DNA of 64,000 nt from positions 62,001 through 126,000 of the forward strand of contig CAKREH010000005.1 in NCBI GenBank assembly GCA_934317215.1, given 5' to 3'. Each line of letters begins with the position of its first letter. Positions within the stretch are counted from its first letter, which is position 1. A program made the position numbers and the translations under genes. The notes under the pieces are model-generated. The model was not told the origin of the DNA. It worked only from the letters and a program-made list of their open reading frames with translations, and made no database searches. Below are positions 35,134 to 44,567 of this stretch, in pieces. Source of the DNA: an uncultured Roseburia sp. Lineage in GTDB: Bacteria; Bacillota; Clostridia; Lachnospirales; Lachnospiraceae.

Positions 35134-36819
35134 TTATACATTAAAACACGAGCCCCCGATAAATTCGCGGATGATGGAATTCTGTCCGATTCCATCCGGG
35201 GACATCGGAAGAAAATAATCCAGGAATTTTAAGAGACGCTTTGCCTCAAGGTATTCCGGGGAGTCCTTATTGATTGCAAAAAGAAGCGGTTCGGCATATA
35301 TTTTTAATACTGCCAGCTCATAGATCAATGCGGAATTAAACATCACATCCGCCCCTTCCTGGAACGGGAAAATATTCTTTTCTTCCCCACGGCGTACAGA
35401 ATCCCACATGGCGATCGTCTCTTTTGCTGATGTTCCTCTGGTTCTTGCATCGCGCACAATACGGCGGATCATCCTTCCATCTGTGGTCGGCAGATAGTTG
35501 TGCTCGTCGATATTCAGCTGTGTCAATGCGCTGATATAGATCTTAAATTTGCTCTCTACCGGAAGGGAATAGGACAATTTATCATTCAGTCCGTGGATTC
35601 CCTCAATGACCAGCACATCATCTTTTCCTAACTGCATAATCTTATCTTTATATTCTCTTTTTCCGGTCTTAAAATTAAAGATCGGCAGATTGACTGCTTT
35701 TCCTGCCAGAAGTTCATTCATGTCATGGTTGAAAAGCTCTACATCCAGTGATTCCAGACATTCAAAGTCAAGTTCACCATTTTCATCACGCGGACATTTG
35801 TCACGGTCAACATAATAATCATCGAGCGGGAACGGATGTGGTTTTAATCCCTTTGCGGCAAGCTGTATGGAAAGCCGGTGTGAAAAAGTTGTTTTTCCGG
35901 ATGAAGATGGTCCGGCGATCATAATAAACTTCTTTCCATCTTCCTTAACGATCATTTCCGCAAGTGCACCGATGCGCTCTTCAAACAATGCTTCCTGCGT
36001 CAGGATCATTTCCTGCGTTTTTCCTGCTGCAATGGCATCATTGAGCGCACCGATCGTATCGATCTGCTGCAGTTTTCCCCAGTCTCTTGAACGTTTTAAT
36101 GTAGAAAACAATTTATCTGACGGCACAAACTCTGAAACTTTTTTTGCATCTTTTCCAGGAAACAAAAGTACAAAACCATCCTGATATGCTGTCACATCGT
36201 AATATCTTAAATATCCCGTCGACGGCACCATAAAACCGTAAAAATAATCCTTATAGTGATCCAGCTCGTAAATATTTACTCTGGAACTGCGGCGGTAACA
36301 AAACAGTTTTTCTTTGTCTTTCATCCCAAGTTCATGGAATAAAGCTACTGCCTCATCCGTATTCATACTGTATTTTTCAATTGGCAGATCCGCCATCACA
36401 AGACGGTACATTTCTTTTTTCAATGCTCCGATCATTGTCCCGGTGATCTCACAGCTTTCCCCGTCTTTCCTCAGTTCACAGTAATATCCCTGACCGATGG
36501 CATATCTGACATGCACACCAACATGCTCTTTCCCCCACAGATTATAAACTGCTTTTTGCATCAGCAGCGTAACACTTCTGCGGTATGCACGCTTTCCTGT
36601 CTTGTCGGACGTTGTAAGAAAAGACAATTCGCCGTCTTTTTTTATGGTCTTTTTTAATTCGCGCAGCCTGTTATTATACAGTGCAAGCACGATATCATCC
36701 TCATACTGATTCTGATATTCCTGCGCGATATTTAAAAAACTGATTCCTGTCGGATACGTTTTTTCTTTCTCCCCAATTTTTACAACGATCTGTTCTTCTC
36801 CCATATACAAGTTCTCCAT
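35134..36819 (-). CDS. TGS-domain nucleoside kinase (uridine kinase/phosphoribulokinase family)
   Basis: 561 residues. The N-terminus (about 8-75) is a TGS-like domain (VVKIGEKEKTYPTGISFLNIA), then a threonyl-tRNA-synthetase editing-like part (about 95-260: HVGVHVRYAIGQGYYCEL). From about residue 290 comes a P-loop kinase: IAGPSSSGKTTFSHRL, DDYYVDRDKCPRDENGELDF and VIEGIHGLND. This TGS + uridine-kinase architecture is common in Firmicutes and its substrate is unsettled. Start: ATG 36819 has a weak site, while ATG 36804 (MGEEQIVVKIG) has GGAG 9 bases upstream and could be the real one. It follows trmK by 87 bases. Confidence 0.85.
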   Translation of the reverse strand: MENLYMGEEQIVVKIGEKEKTYPTGISFLNIAQEYQNQYEDDIVLALYNNRLRELKKTIKKDGELSFLTTSDKTGKRAYRRSVTLLMQKAVYNLWGKEHVGVHVRYAIGQGYYCELRKDGESCEITGTMIGALKKEMYRLVMADLPIEKYSMNTDEAVALFHELGMKDKEKLFCYRRSSRVNIYELDHYKDYFYGFMVPSTGYLRYYDVTAYQDGFVLLFPGKDAKKVSEFVPSDKLFSTLKRSRDWGKLQQIDTIGALNDAIAAGKTQEMILTQEALFEERIGALAEMIVKEDGKKFIMIAGPSSSGKTTFSHRLSIQLAAKGLKPHPFPLDDYYVDRDKCPRDENGELDFECLESLDVELFNHDMNELLAGKAVNLPIFNFKTGKREYKDKIMQLGKDDVLVIEGIHGLNDKLSYSLPVESKFKIYISALTQLNIDEHNYLPTTDGRMIRRIVRDARTRGTSAKETIAMWDSVRRGEEKNIFPFQEGADVMFNSALIYELAVLKIYAEPLLFAINKDSPEYLEAKRLLKFLDYFLPMSPDGIGQNSIIREFIGGSCFNV

Positions 36820-36905
36820 TCTCTTCGCCTGCTGTCATTTTTCCTGTCCGCCCCTTCCGACAGAAACCGGCTTTTCTACGCAGCCTCGTTTCCATCAATG
36901 ACAGC

Positions 36906-37664
36906 TCACGTTCTATAATATGCAAGCGCAGCTTCATTATAACCAAGCGCTTCCTTTACCTCTTCCACACGCGCGGCTATTTTTTCTGATTCAGGCTGTT
37001 TGAAAAGATTATCCAGAATGTTTTCAAACACCTGGTGTTCTTTCTCCAGATACTGATGCAGTACAGGATTTTTTTCCATAAGCAGATGTCTGCCGTATAA
37101 ACATTCAACCTTATATCTGCTTTTTGTCTGCTCTTTACTGTTCTCCGTATTTTTTATTGCCATATCTGCATTTTCTTTTTTCCCTGCCTGATAGTGTACG
37201 CGCATCATCGGATAATATTTGCCATCCTCAAATACCATGCGCTCTGCTTCCGTCACATATCCATTTTCGGCAAGATACTCCCTGACACTGCACAGTTCCG
37301 ATTGTGGCTGCAGGATCAGTTCTCCTGCCGCCTGACAGATATCTTTTCCATCTTCTAAAATATGCATCACAAGTCCGCCGCCCATACCGGCAACCAGTAT
37401 GGAGTCCGCCTCACCCTTTTCCAGTGCTGCGACTCCATCCGAAAGCCTGGTCTGTATGTATGCATCCATACCATATAAATGAATATGTTCCCTTGCGCGT
37501 TCCAGTGGTCCCTTATTGATATCCATTGCGATCGCGCTCTTGATCTTCTTTTGCTCTAACAGATAGATTGGAACATAACCATGATCTGTCCCCACGTCTG
37601 CAAGTGCCGCACCTTCACGGATCAGGGAAGCCGCCGTTTTTAATCTGTCTGATATCTTTACCAT
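36906..37664 (-). CDS. trmK: tRNA m1A22 methyltransferase
   Basis: 252 residues. SAM-dependent methyltransferase that makes N1-methyladenosine 22 in tRNA. Motif I is LADVGTDHGYVPIYLL, motif II AIAMDINKGPLERAREH, and the NPPF-like place reads ILVAGMGGGLVMHIL, as in TrmK. The C-terminal coiled helices (EKEHQVFENILDNLF) are typical. Its ATG starts one base after the rpoD stop, so it is coupled to rpoD, as in Bacillus. TGGAGT is the site. Confidence 0.92.
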   Translation of the reverse strand: MVKISDRLKTAASLIREGAALADVGTDHGYVPIYLLEQKKIKSAIAMDINKGPLERAREHIHLYGMDAYIQTRLSDGVAALEKGEADSILVAGMGGGLVMHILEDGKDICQAAGELILQPQSELCSVREYLAENGYVTEAERMVFEDGKYYPMMRVHYQAGKKENADMAIKNTENSKEQTKSRYKVECLYGRHLLMEKNPVLHQYLEKEHQVFENILDNLFKQPESEKIAARVEEVKEALGYNEAALAYYRT

Positions 37665-37665
37665 C

Positions 37666-38859
37666 TTACTCCAGATAATCCTTTAACTTGCGGCTTCTGC
37701 TCGGATGACGCAGCTTACGCAGTGCCTTCGCCTCAATCTGACGAATACGTTCACGGGTGACATTAAATTCTTTTCCAACTTCTTCAAGTGTTCTTGCGCG
37801 TCCATCTTCAAGGCCAAAACGAAGTGTGAGTACTTTCTGCTCACGCTCTGTCAGTGTACCAAGAACCTCCTCTAACTGCTCTTTTAACAAAGTAAATGCA
37901 GCCGCATCTGCCGGAACAGGTACATTGTCATCCTGGATAAAATCTCCAAGGTGGCTGTCCTCCTCCTCACCGATCGGTGTCTCTAAGGAAACCGGCTCCT
38001 GGGAAATCTTTAAAATCTCACGCACACGCTCCACCGGCATGTTCATCTCTGCTGCAATCTCCTCCGGGGTCGGTTCACGTCCTAACTCCTGCAGTAACTG
38101 TCTGCTCACGCGGATCAGCTTGTTGATCGTCTCAACCATGTGTACCGGGATACGGATGGTACGTGCCTGGTCAGCGATTGCTCTGGTGATTGCCTGACGG
38201 ATCCACCATGTCGCATATGTTGAGAATTTATATCCCTTGCGGTAATCAAACTTCTCGACTGCCTTGATCAGACCAAGATTTCCCTCCTGGATCAGATCAA
38301 GGAATAACATGCCGCGTCCCACATAACGTTTTGCAATGCTGACTACCAGACGTAAGTTTGCCTCGGCAAGACGTTTTTTTGCCTCCTGGTCACCAAGCTC
38401 CATGCGCTTTGCAAGTTCGATCTCCTCCTCTGCGGAAAGCAGCGGTACTTTACCGATTTCTTTTAAGTACATACGTACCGGATCTTCAATGGATACACCG
38501 TCCGGAACGGAAAGGTCAATTTTTTCCACCTCGATTTCGTCATCATCATCCACATCAAGCAGAATGTCATCATCCGCATCGTCATCTGTGATCCTTAAAA
38601 CATCGATATTATTTGCCTCAAGGAAATCAAGGATTTTCTCAAATTTATCAGAGTCAAGCTGCATATCTGCAAAGAAATCACTGATTTCCTGGTACTCTAA
38701 CATATTCTTTTTCTTTTTCGCGAGATTTAACAGCTCTTTTAATTTTTCCTGAAATTTTTCTCTTGCTGCTTCTGCTTCCGCATTATTTGCTGCAGATGCC
38801 TCCGCTTTTTTTCCGGAAACCTTCGTATTTTCGTTGTTTTCTTTCTTTTTTGCTGCCAT
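37666..38859 (-). CDS. rpoD: RNA polymerase primary sigma factor
   Basis: 397 residues. All core regions are present: 1.2, region 2 (RLVVSIAKRYVGRGMLFLDLIQEGNLGLIKAVEKFDYRKGYKFSTYATWWIRQAITRAI), region 3 and region 4 with the -35 helix-turn-helix (TLEEVGKEFNVTRERIRQIEAKALRKLRHPSR). The N-terminal segment contains a Lys/Asn-rich leader and an acidic stretch (ITDDDADDDILLDVDDDD). It lies 37 bases after dnaG in the dnaG-rpoD order of the macromolecular synthesis operon. Confidence 0.98.
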   Translation of the reverse strand: MAAKKKENNENTKVSGKKAEASAANNAEAEAAREKFQEKLKELLNLAKKKKNMLEYQEISDFFADMQLDSDKFEKILDFLEANNIDVLRITDDDADDDILLDVDDDDEIEVEKIDLSVPDGVSIEDPVRMYLKEIGKVPLLSAEEEIELAKRMELGDQEAKKRLAEANLRLVVSIAKRYVGRGMLFLDLIQEGNLGLIKAVEKFDYRKGYKFSTYATWWIRQAITRAIADQARTIRIPVHMVETINKLIRVSRQLLQELGREPTPEEIAAEMNMPVERVREILKISQEPVSLETPIGEEEDSHLGDFIQDDNVPVPADAAAFTLLKEQLEEVLGTLTEREQKVLTLRFGLEDGRARTLEEVGKEFNVTRERIRQIEAKALRKLRHPSRSRKLKDYLE

Positions 38860-38896
38860 TTTGTTTCATCCTCTCAGGTTTTCTACTATTTTGTCC

Positions 38897-40729
38897 TTAA
38901 TCAATGGAAATATGCACTTTCTCTAATTCTTCAAGTGCCTTCTTATCCGCCACTGACCGTTGCAGCGCCGCCATATCGGTCGGTGCCATGTTCTTCAAGT
39001 GATACTCAATGCTGTTTTGTTTTACCCGGACAATGGTTTCTTTTAGCGCTTTTTCAAACGTTTCTTTGGAATATCCACCGTTTTCTTTGTCTCCTTCTGT
39101 CTCTACGCCGCGGATCGTGGCATGAAAAAGCCCTGCGATCTCGCGCTGTTCTTCTTCATTTTGAAACATACTGACAATTTTTGCCGGGTTGACGGTACCG
39201 GTATCCCGATACTGTTCATATAATATTTCCGCCGCTTTGTGATAAATTTCTTCTGTAAAATCTTCCGGCGAAATATATTTCTCAATCTTAGGAAACAGTC
39301 CGGTATGTTCGATCAGCCAGGTCAAAAGCAGTTTCTGTGACTGTATCATACCGTTTTCTTTTTTCTTTTCGCTGCCCTGTTCTCTCCGAAGTTCTGATCT
39401 TTCACGCACAGGAGGTGCACCGCCTGCCGCCATGCCGATCTTTGCACCATACTGGTTTACCAGTCTGCGCAGATCTTCGATACCGATCATATACTTATCC
39501 GCTACCGCAGCAATATAATTATCACGCTCTAATTTTTCTCCAAACGTGCAGAGTTTTTCTGCAGCTGCGTTGTAAAACTTTGTCTTGCTCTCGGGATCAT
39601 GCATATCATACTGCTGCTCTAAGATACGGATTTCAAACATAAAACTGTTTTCCGCCGTATCGATCCGCTTCTGGTATTCCTCCGCGCCGAGTGCCTTGAT
39701 AAACTCATCCGGATCCTTGTAAGGCTTCATATTGATAACCTTCGTGGTAATCCCCACTTCCTTTAAGATCGGGATTGCACGTAGTGCCGCCTTCACTCCT
39801 GCGCCGTCACTGTCATAAGTCAGATAGACGTTTTTCGTGTAACGCTTTAACAGGCTGGCATGTCCGCTTGTGAGCGCCGTTCCCAAAGAAGCAACCGCGT
39901 TGTCAAACCCTGCCTGATGCAGGGCGATCACATCCATATAACCCTCACACAGAAGAAGCTGTGGTTTCCTGGTGCTCCTTGCAAAATTTAATCCGTAGAG
40001 ATTCCGGCTCTTATCAAAGATTTTTGTCTCCGGTGAATTCAGATATTTCGGCTCACCATCCCCCATGACACGTCCACCAAAACCAATAACTTTGTTGTGG
40101 ACATCCATGATCGGGAACATCGCCCGGTTCCAGAACTTATCATACCCGCCGCGCCGCTCATCGATGCTGACTAAACCGGATTCTTTTAGGATGTCATCCT
40201 CGTATCCTTTTTTGCGGAGATACCGGTAAAGATCATCGCTGTACTGGTCAGAACAGCCGAGACCGAATTTCTGCATGGTCTCATCCGACAGTTCCCGTTT
40301 TCGGAAATAGGAGAGTGCACGCGCACCTCTCTCACTTCTCAGCAGCATGTAAAAATACTTTGCTGCTTCTTTATTAATTTCAAGCAGTCTCGCACGTCTG
40401 TCCGCTTCCTGCCTCTGTGCGCTGGTGTATTCCTGTTTTGGCAGTTCCACACCGGCACGGTCGGCTAACGCTTCCATTGCCTCGCCAAATGTAAAATTTT
40501 CATACTCCATCAGAAATGTAAATACGTTTCCACCCGCGCCGCATCCGAAGCAGTAGTACATCTGCTTGTTCGGCGACACGGAAAAGGAGCCTGTTTTCTC
40601 ATTATGAAACGGACAGAGTCCAAAATAGGTACTGCCCTTTTTCGAAAGACGCACATATTGGGAAATAACATCAACAATGTCATTCCTGGAACGCACTTCT
40701 TCTATGATGTCATCAGAATAATACGGCAT
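38897..40729 (-). CDS. dnaG: DNA primase
   Basis: 610 residues. N-terminal zinc finger CPFHNEKTGSF ... YYCFGCGAGG, the RNA polymerase (TOPRIM) region with LCEGYMDVIALHQAG and YDSDGAGVKAALRA (DxD), and a C-terminal helicase-binding domain that is shorter than in Bacillus. ATG 40729 follows AAAGGAG by 7 bases. It precedes rpoD in the same transcript. Its upstream 290 bases hold a palindromic element and a duplicated dgt tail. Confidence 0.98.
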   Translation of the reverse strand: MPYYSDDIIEEVRSRNDIVDVISQYVRLSKKGSTYFGLCPFHNEKTGSFSVSPNKQMYYCFGCGAGGNVFTFLMEYENFTFGEAMEALADRAGVELPKQEYTSAQRQEADRRARLLEINKEAAKYFYMLLRSERGARALSYFRKRELSDETMQKFGLGCSDQYSDDLYRYLRKKGYEDDILKESGLVSIDERRGGYDKFWNRAMFPIMDVHNKVIGFGGRVMGDGEPKYLNSPETKIFDKSRNLYGLNFARSTRKPQLLLCEGYMDVIALHQAGFDNAVASLGTALTSGHASLLKRYTKNVYLTYDSDGAGVKAALRAIPILKEVGITTKVINMKPYKDPDEFIKALGAEEYQKRIDTAENSFMFEIRILEQQYDMHDPESKTKFYNAAAEKLCTFGEKLERDNYIAAVADKYMIGIEDLRRLVNQYGAKIGMAAGGAPPVRERSELRREQGSEKKKENGMIQSQKLLLTWLIEHTGLFPKIEKYISPEDFTEEIYHKAAEILYEQYRDTGTVNPAKIVSMFQNEEEQREIAGLFHATIRGVETEGDKENGGYSKETFEKALKETIVRVKQNSIEYHLKNMAPTDMAALQRSVADKKALEELEKVHISID

Positions 40730-40758
40730 CTTTTTCTCCTTTCGTTACTTTATTCCTC

Positions 40759-40966
40759 CTGTAATTGCGAAATTTAATTTTATTTTCTCAAAGGCTGTGA
40801 CAGATTGGCAGTTAAAACGAAAGCACGCTTGCGCTGCGTGTCGCTCGCAACGGTACTAAGCGACCAAAATACGGTCGCTAAGTGCCGGCGGCTCCCCAGC
40901 ACTTTCTTATTTATCTGCCAATCTGTCACAACCACTTTAGATATACAATAAATTTCGCAATTACAG
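40759..40966. repeat. 208 bp palindromic element with 18 bp perfect terminal inverted repeats
   Basis: CTGTAATTGCGAAATTTA (40759-40776) is exactly mirrored by TAAATTTCGCAATTACAG (40949-40966). An inner pair GTGACAGATTGGCAG / CTGCCAATCTGTCAC follows, and inside are hairpins AGCGACC/GGTCGCT (40859-40879) and AAGTGC/GCACTT. There is no coding frame. It is a MITE-like or long folded intergenic element, lying between dgt and dnaG. Confidence 0.85.
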
Positions 40967-40969
40967 TAT

Positions 40970-41044
40970 TAATAACCATCCACCTGCCATGCCATGCGGC
41001 ATGCCGCAGGCTTTTACTTTCTAATAACCATCTACCTGCCATGC
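40970..41044. repeat. 23 bp direct repeat duplicating the end of dgt
   Basis: TAATAACCATCCACCTGCCATGC (40970-40992) and TAATAACCATCTACCTGCCATGC (41022-41044) differ by one base and are 52 bases apart. Both encode the same C-terminus on the minus strand (AWQVDGY followed by a stop). Only the second is attached to the gene; the first lies next to the palindromic element. Confidence 0.85.
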
Positions 41045-42034
41045 CTGCGGCATAAAGTATTCACTGAATTTCGTGATCGCATACTGGTCTGTCATACCGG
41101 AGATGTAATCGCAGACGATGCGCTGCTCTGTTTCACCGGCGTCACGCATGCGCAGATATTTTTCAGGGAGAAGATCGATATGTTCCATATAATAAAAGAA
41201 CAACTGCTCAATCATTGCTTTTGCCTTTGTCTCTTCCCCTTTTGCCACAGGATTTTTGTAAACATGATCAAACATGAATTTGCGCAGTTCGATCATCGCC
41301 TGTTCCACTTCCTCTGACATAATGATATCATCTTTTCCAACACTGTTGCTGATGATGTTATGTATCAGGGTATTTAAACGCTGTCTTGTCGAAAATCCCA
41401 GTGTTTTCCGAAGCTCTGACGGGATATTTTCCTCTGTCAGTATCTGTGCCCTGATCGCATCGTCAATATCGTGGTTAATATAGGCGATCTTATCCGACAG
41501 ACGGACGATCTTTCCCTCTAAAGTATGCGGCATCAGCCTTGTCTGATGGTTTAAGATACCATCCCTTACCTCCCAGGTCAGATTCAATCCCTTACCATCT
41601 TTTTCTAACTTTTCCACGATTCTCACGCTCTGTTCATTGTGATGGAAACCCTCATCACACAGTTCGTTCAGCATAAACTCCCCCGCATGCCCAAACGGCG
41701 TATGTCCCAGGTCATGCCCTAAGGCGATCGCCTCAACAAGATCTTCATTGAGCCGCAGTGCCTTTGCGATCGTGCGTGCATTCTGTGACACCTCTAACGT
41801 ATGGGAAAGTCTGGTTCTGTAATGATCCCCTTTGGGTGTCAGAAACACCTGTGTTTTATTCTTCAACCGGCGAAATGCCTTACAGTGTAAAATCCGGTCT
41901 CTGTCACGCTGGAATACAGGTCTTATATCGCACTGCTCCTCCGGATCATCACGTCCTCTTGAATGTATACTAAGTGCAGCATACGGACTTAACGTCTCGC
42001 ATTCCATCCGTTCAATATCTTCCCGTATCGACAT
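41021..42034 (-). CDS. dgt: dGTPase-type HD-domain deoxynucleotide triphosphohydrolase
   Basis: 337 residues from ATG 42034, after AGGAGG; a longer frame reaches 42133 from TTG but has no site. The HD motifs are clear: RTRLSHTLEVSQNARTIAKALRLNEDLVEAIALGHDLGHTPFGHAGE, with the metal-binding His, His-Asp and Asp. The family is annotated as deoxyguanosinetriphosphate triphosphohydrolase-like; the substrate is not proven. The gene precedes dnaG. Its 3' end is partly duplicated next to the palindromic element. Confidence 0.9.
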   Translation of the reverse strand: MSIREDIERMECETLSPYAALSIHSRGRDDPEEQCDIRPVFQRDRDRILHCKAFRRLKNKTQVFLTPKGDHYRTRLSHTLEVSQNARTIAKALRLNEDLVEAIALGHDLGHTPFGHAGEFMLNELCDEGFHHNEQSVRIVEKLEKDGKGLNLTWEVRDGILNHQTRLMPHTLEGKIVRLSDKIAYINHDIDDAIRAQILTEENIPSELRKTLGFSTRQRLNTLIHNIISNSVGKDDIIMSEEVEQAMIELRKFMFDHVYKNPVAKGEETKAKAMIEQLFFYYMEHIDLLPEKYLRMRDAGETEQRIVCDYISGMTDQYAITKFSEYFMPQAWQVDGY

Positions 42035-42152
42035 GTTGTTCCTCCTCTTTGGATAACCTGCCACACAGTAATTACAATACATATATTCCGCGTCTTTTTC
42101 CGATTTCCTTTTTTTATTACGAATTACTGACAAATTTTTATTATTTTTTCAT

Positions 42153-43133
42153 TTAATCATTCTGGAAACGCGATAAATGCTCATATGGCAGGATCAGCCT
42201 GCCGCGGTAAAGACCACAGCCGTCATTGATCAGACTGTTGTCAATCGCCGCAAACATATTCACATCCAGTTTTGATAATTCAAGCTGCTGCAGTTTCATT
42301 CCTCTTTCATATGCCTCATCAAAATAAATGCATTCTCCTACCGGAATGGCATCACGTCTTGCACGCTCACTTTCCTGTTTCTTCTCGTATCCTAAATGAT
42401 TTGCCGGTCCAATTTCCGCTATATCATCCATTGTTTTGGTACGAAGCTGCACTTCCATATAACAATGTGCACTATTGTCAAAAAAAGTAATATGCAGCGA
42501 CCGGTATCCATCGCATTCCTCATTCACAATATAATCCCTGTAGTACGGTTTCACATCTTCACTCATCAAAGGAGAATCACTCAGTTTCACACCGCCTGCC
42601 GGCTCTGCTGTAAATCCCCGCTCCTCTAAAAACACTTTAAGTACATTTGCAATTTCATATAGATGCCGGATTTCTTCCTGTTCTCTTTCCATTGCATCCC
42701 TCACATGACATTTTGGCATTGATATCACAATGCGGTAAGCGATCAGATCCCTGAAACGGGTCAGCCGCTCTTTTAATTCATCCACCGGCGGATATGCATG
42801 ATTTTTCAGATAGTAATCATAAACATACTCTACAATATATCCGTTAAATTTTGCCTCCGCGCGGATCAGTGATTTGATCCGCCCTTTAAATGTAAAGGAA
42901 AGATACGGATACTGTTTTGCCATATACTGATAAAATTCCCGAATTTTCTGTGACTGTGCTGTCAGGAAATCATTGTGCTCTAACAATTCCATGATCTGCA
43001 TCAGAAAATGATAGTGCAGCAGATCCATTTCACTGTGATTTTCCTCTGCCACACGTTTTAAATCTCCCGAATATTTTTTCAAAATTCGAAATACCGTATC
43101 CCCTGAATAAAGATAATCATTTAACGTAATCAT
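42153..43133 (-). CDS. RelA/SpoT-type synthetase-domain protein without HD domain
   Basis: 326 residues from ATG 43133, chosen because AGAGGATGAAAAA directly precedes it; the ATG at 43196 has no site. The synthetase region includes FKGRIKSLIRAEAKFNGY, RFRDLIAYRIVI, DGYRSLHITFF and the acceptor motif EVQLRTKTMDDIAE, followed by HLGYEKK. The N-terminal 90 residues are helical. There is no HD hydrolase domain, ACT or TGS, so it is a small-alarmone-synthetase-like form, larger than RelP/RelQ (about 210-230 residues). It would make (p)ppGpp from GTP/GDP and ATP if active. A distinct long synthetase is expected elsewhere in the genome. Confidence 0.78.
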   Translation of the reverse strand: MITLNDYLYSGDTVFRILKKYSGDLKRVAEENHSEMDLLHYHFLMQIMELLEHNDFLTAQSQKIREFYQYMAKQYPYLSFTFKGRIKSLIRAEAKFNGYIVEYVYDYYLKNHAYPPVDELKERLTRFRDLIAYRIVISMPKCHVRDAMEREQEEIRHLYEIANVLKVFLEERGFTAEPAGGVKLSDSPLMSEDVKPYYRDYIVNEECDGYRSLHITFFDNSAHCYMEVQLRTKTMDDIAEIGPANHLGYEKKQESERARRDAIPVGECIYFDEAYERGMKLQQLELSKLDVNMFAAIDNSLINDGCGLYRGRLILPYEHLSRFQND

Positions 43134-43207
43134 TTTTTCATCCTCTGTTTTTGCATTCTGCACCGCATTGGTATCTATTATAAATGATTTCTCCATAAAT
43201 GCAAACA

Positions 43208-43230
43208 GCGCGGCATTTTTTCTGCCGCGC
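43208..43230 (-). terminator. GC-rich hairpin after the fibronectin-type gene
   Basis: GCGCGGCA (43208-43215) pairs with TGCCGCGC (43223-43230) over a 7-base loop, 15 bases after the gene's stop. On the minus strand the T-run is weak (TGTTTGCATTT), so termination may be partial and read-through into the RelA-like gene is possible. Confidence 0.6.
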
Positions 43231-43244
43231 CACTTTCTGATCTT

Positions 43245-44432
43245 TTATTTGCTGATCTTTACTGATTTTGATTCACTCCATGTACCATCCACTCTGTTGT
43301 CATCCTCATCTACTCTGTAAGCTCTGACACGAACATAATATTTCCTGCCCTTTTTGAGTTTGGTTAAGGTAACTTTTGTTGTTTTTGCATTTACTTTTTT
43401 GACTTTAACATCTTTTTTAAAGTTCTTATCTGTGGAATACTGTACCTCATATCCCTTTGCATTGCTTACTTTTTTATATGTAACCTGTGCTTTCTTTCCC
43501 TTTACATTGGAAAATTTGGAAACTGCTGCTTTTTTCACTGTGGTAATCTTTAAGTTTACCACACCCATATTGTTCACGCCGGTTTTGTTGAGCTTCGTCG
43601 TCATGCTGCCCAAACTGTTTTTATAAGCTTCACTGCCTGCAATTTCAATATAGTAAGTACCACTCTTTAATGTGACTTCTTTAGAGCAGGCAGAAGTATA
43701 ATAATTCTCCGAAATGTTCATACGCTCTAAAACATTATGATTAGAACGATATACAGTAACACCTGTCTTATCACTCTTAAACACGCTTTCTCCCAGCGGA
43801 TTCTCCAGTGAAAGATTCAGTCTTGCTGCTGTATCACCTGACACCTTAAATTTAAACCAGCTTTTTCTGGTGTTGGAGCTTAAAAATCCGGTTACTTTCT
43901 TATCCGTAGAAATCTGTGCTGCACGTGCCCAGGAACCATTTTTTGTTCCTGTTACATCCAGATACTGTGCTGCAACCGAAAGGCGGAACTGTCCCTTGCT
44001 GTCTCTATTATAAGAGTCTCCCTCTCTTTTTCCATAATAAATCCAGTAGCTGCCCGCATCCAGGCATAAATATTTTGTCACACTCTCATTTCCGTCAACT
44101 CCGACTACTTTATCTCCGGTAACCAGGTTTGAACAGTTTGCATCTGAATATACGGCAAATTGATCGATTGCACCAAGAGAGGTCCAATTCTCATGCATAA
44201 TCGTGGAATACGCAGATACATATACATACGCCGGTTTATTCAAAGTGAACTGTACCGCATTACTGTAATCTCCAACCGGAACATCATAATTTGTAGACCC
44301 AACAGACATCACATCCGTGATATCCTCCACCTGTGTCACCGCAATCTGCGTTGCTGCTGATACATTCTGTGGAAGCAGGATCATGGCAAATGCCAGAACC
44401 ATTCCAAGAACATACGTCTTCATTTTCTTCAT
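43245..44432 (-). CDS. secreted protein with fibronectin type III domain
   Basis: 395 residues. Signal peptide at 1-27 (MKKMKTYVLGMVLAFAMILLP ... VSAA, cleavage after Ala). Residues 30-290 contain two pre-peptidase-like beta domains (VQFTLNKPAYVYVSAYST; WFKFKVSGDTAARLNLSLENPLGESVF), and the last 90 residues are a fibronectin type III domain (VKGKKAQVTYKKVSNAKGYEVQYST ... KGRKYYVRVRAYRVDEDDNRVDGTWSESKSVKI). It lacks an LPXTG anchor, so it is secreted or loosely bound. ATG 44432; GGAG is 9 bases upstream. An inverted repeat lies about 140-190 bases upstream. Confidence 0.82.
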   Translation of the reverse strand: MKKMKTYVLGMVLAFAMILLPQNVSAATQIAVTQVEDITDVMSVGSTNYDVPVGDYSNAVQFTLNKPAYVYVSAYSTIMHENWTSLGAIDQFAVYSDANCSNLVTGDKVVGVDGNESVTKYLCLDAGSYWIYYGKREGDSYNRDSKGQFRLSVAAQYLDVTGTKNGSWARAAQISTDKKVTGFLSSNTRKSWFKFKVSGDTAARLNLSLENPLGESVFKSDKTGVTVYRSNHNVLERMNISENYYTSACSKEVTLKSGTYYIEIAGSEAYKNSLGSMTTKLNKTGVNNMGVVNLKITTVKKAAVSKFSNVKGKKAQVTYKKVSNAKGYEVQYSTDKNFKKDVKVKKVNAKTTKVTLTKLKKGRKYYVRVRAYRVDEDDNRVDGTWSESKSVKISK

Positions 44433-44567
44433 ATAGATTTTCTCCTTTTCCTCTTTACTTCTCTAATGTAAAGAAACAATACGATCTCATTTTAGCATAT
44501 TCTTTTTGTATTTTCTCTATGGAAAAGGTACTATTTTCGCGGTTTTTAATTTTCTCTGAGGATTCAT

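Noticed and set aside
36701..36946. 81-codon minus-strand frame between trmK and the kinase gene
   Set aside because: Overlaps the start of the kinase gene in another frame and shows no site or family.
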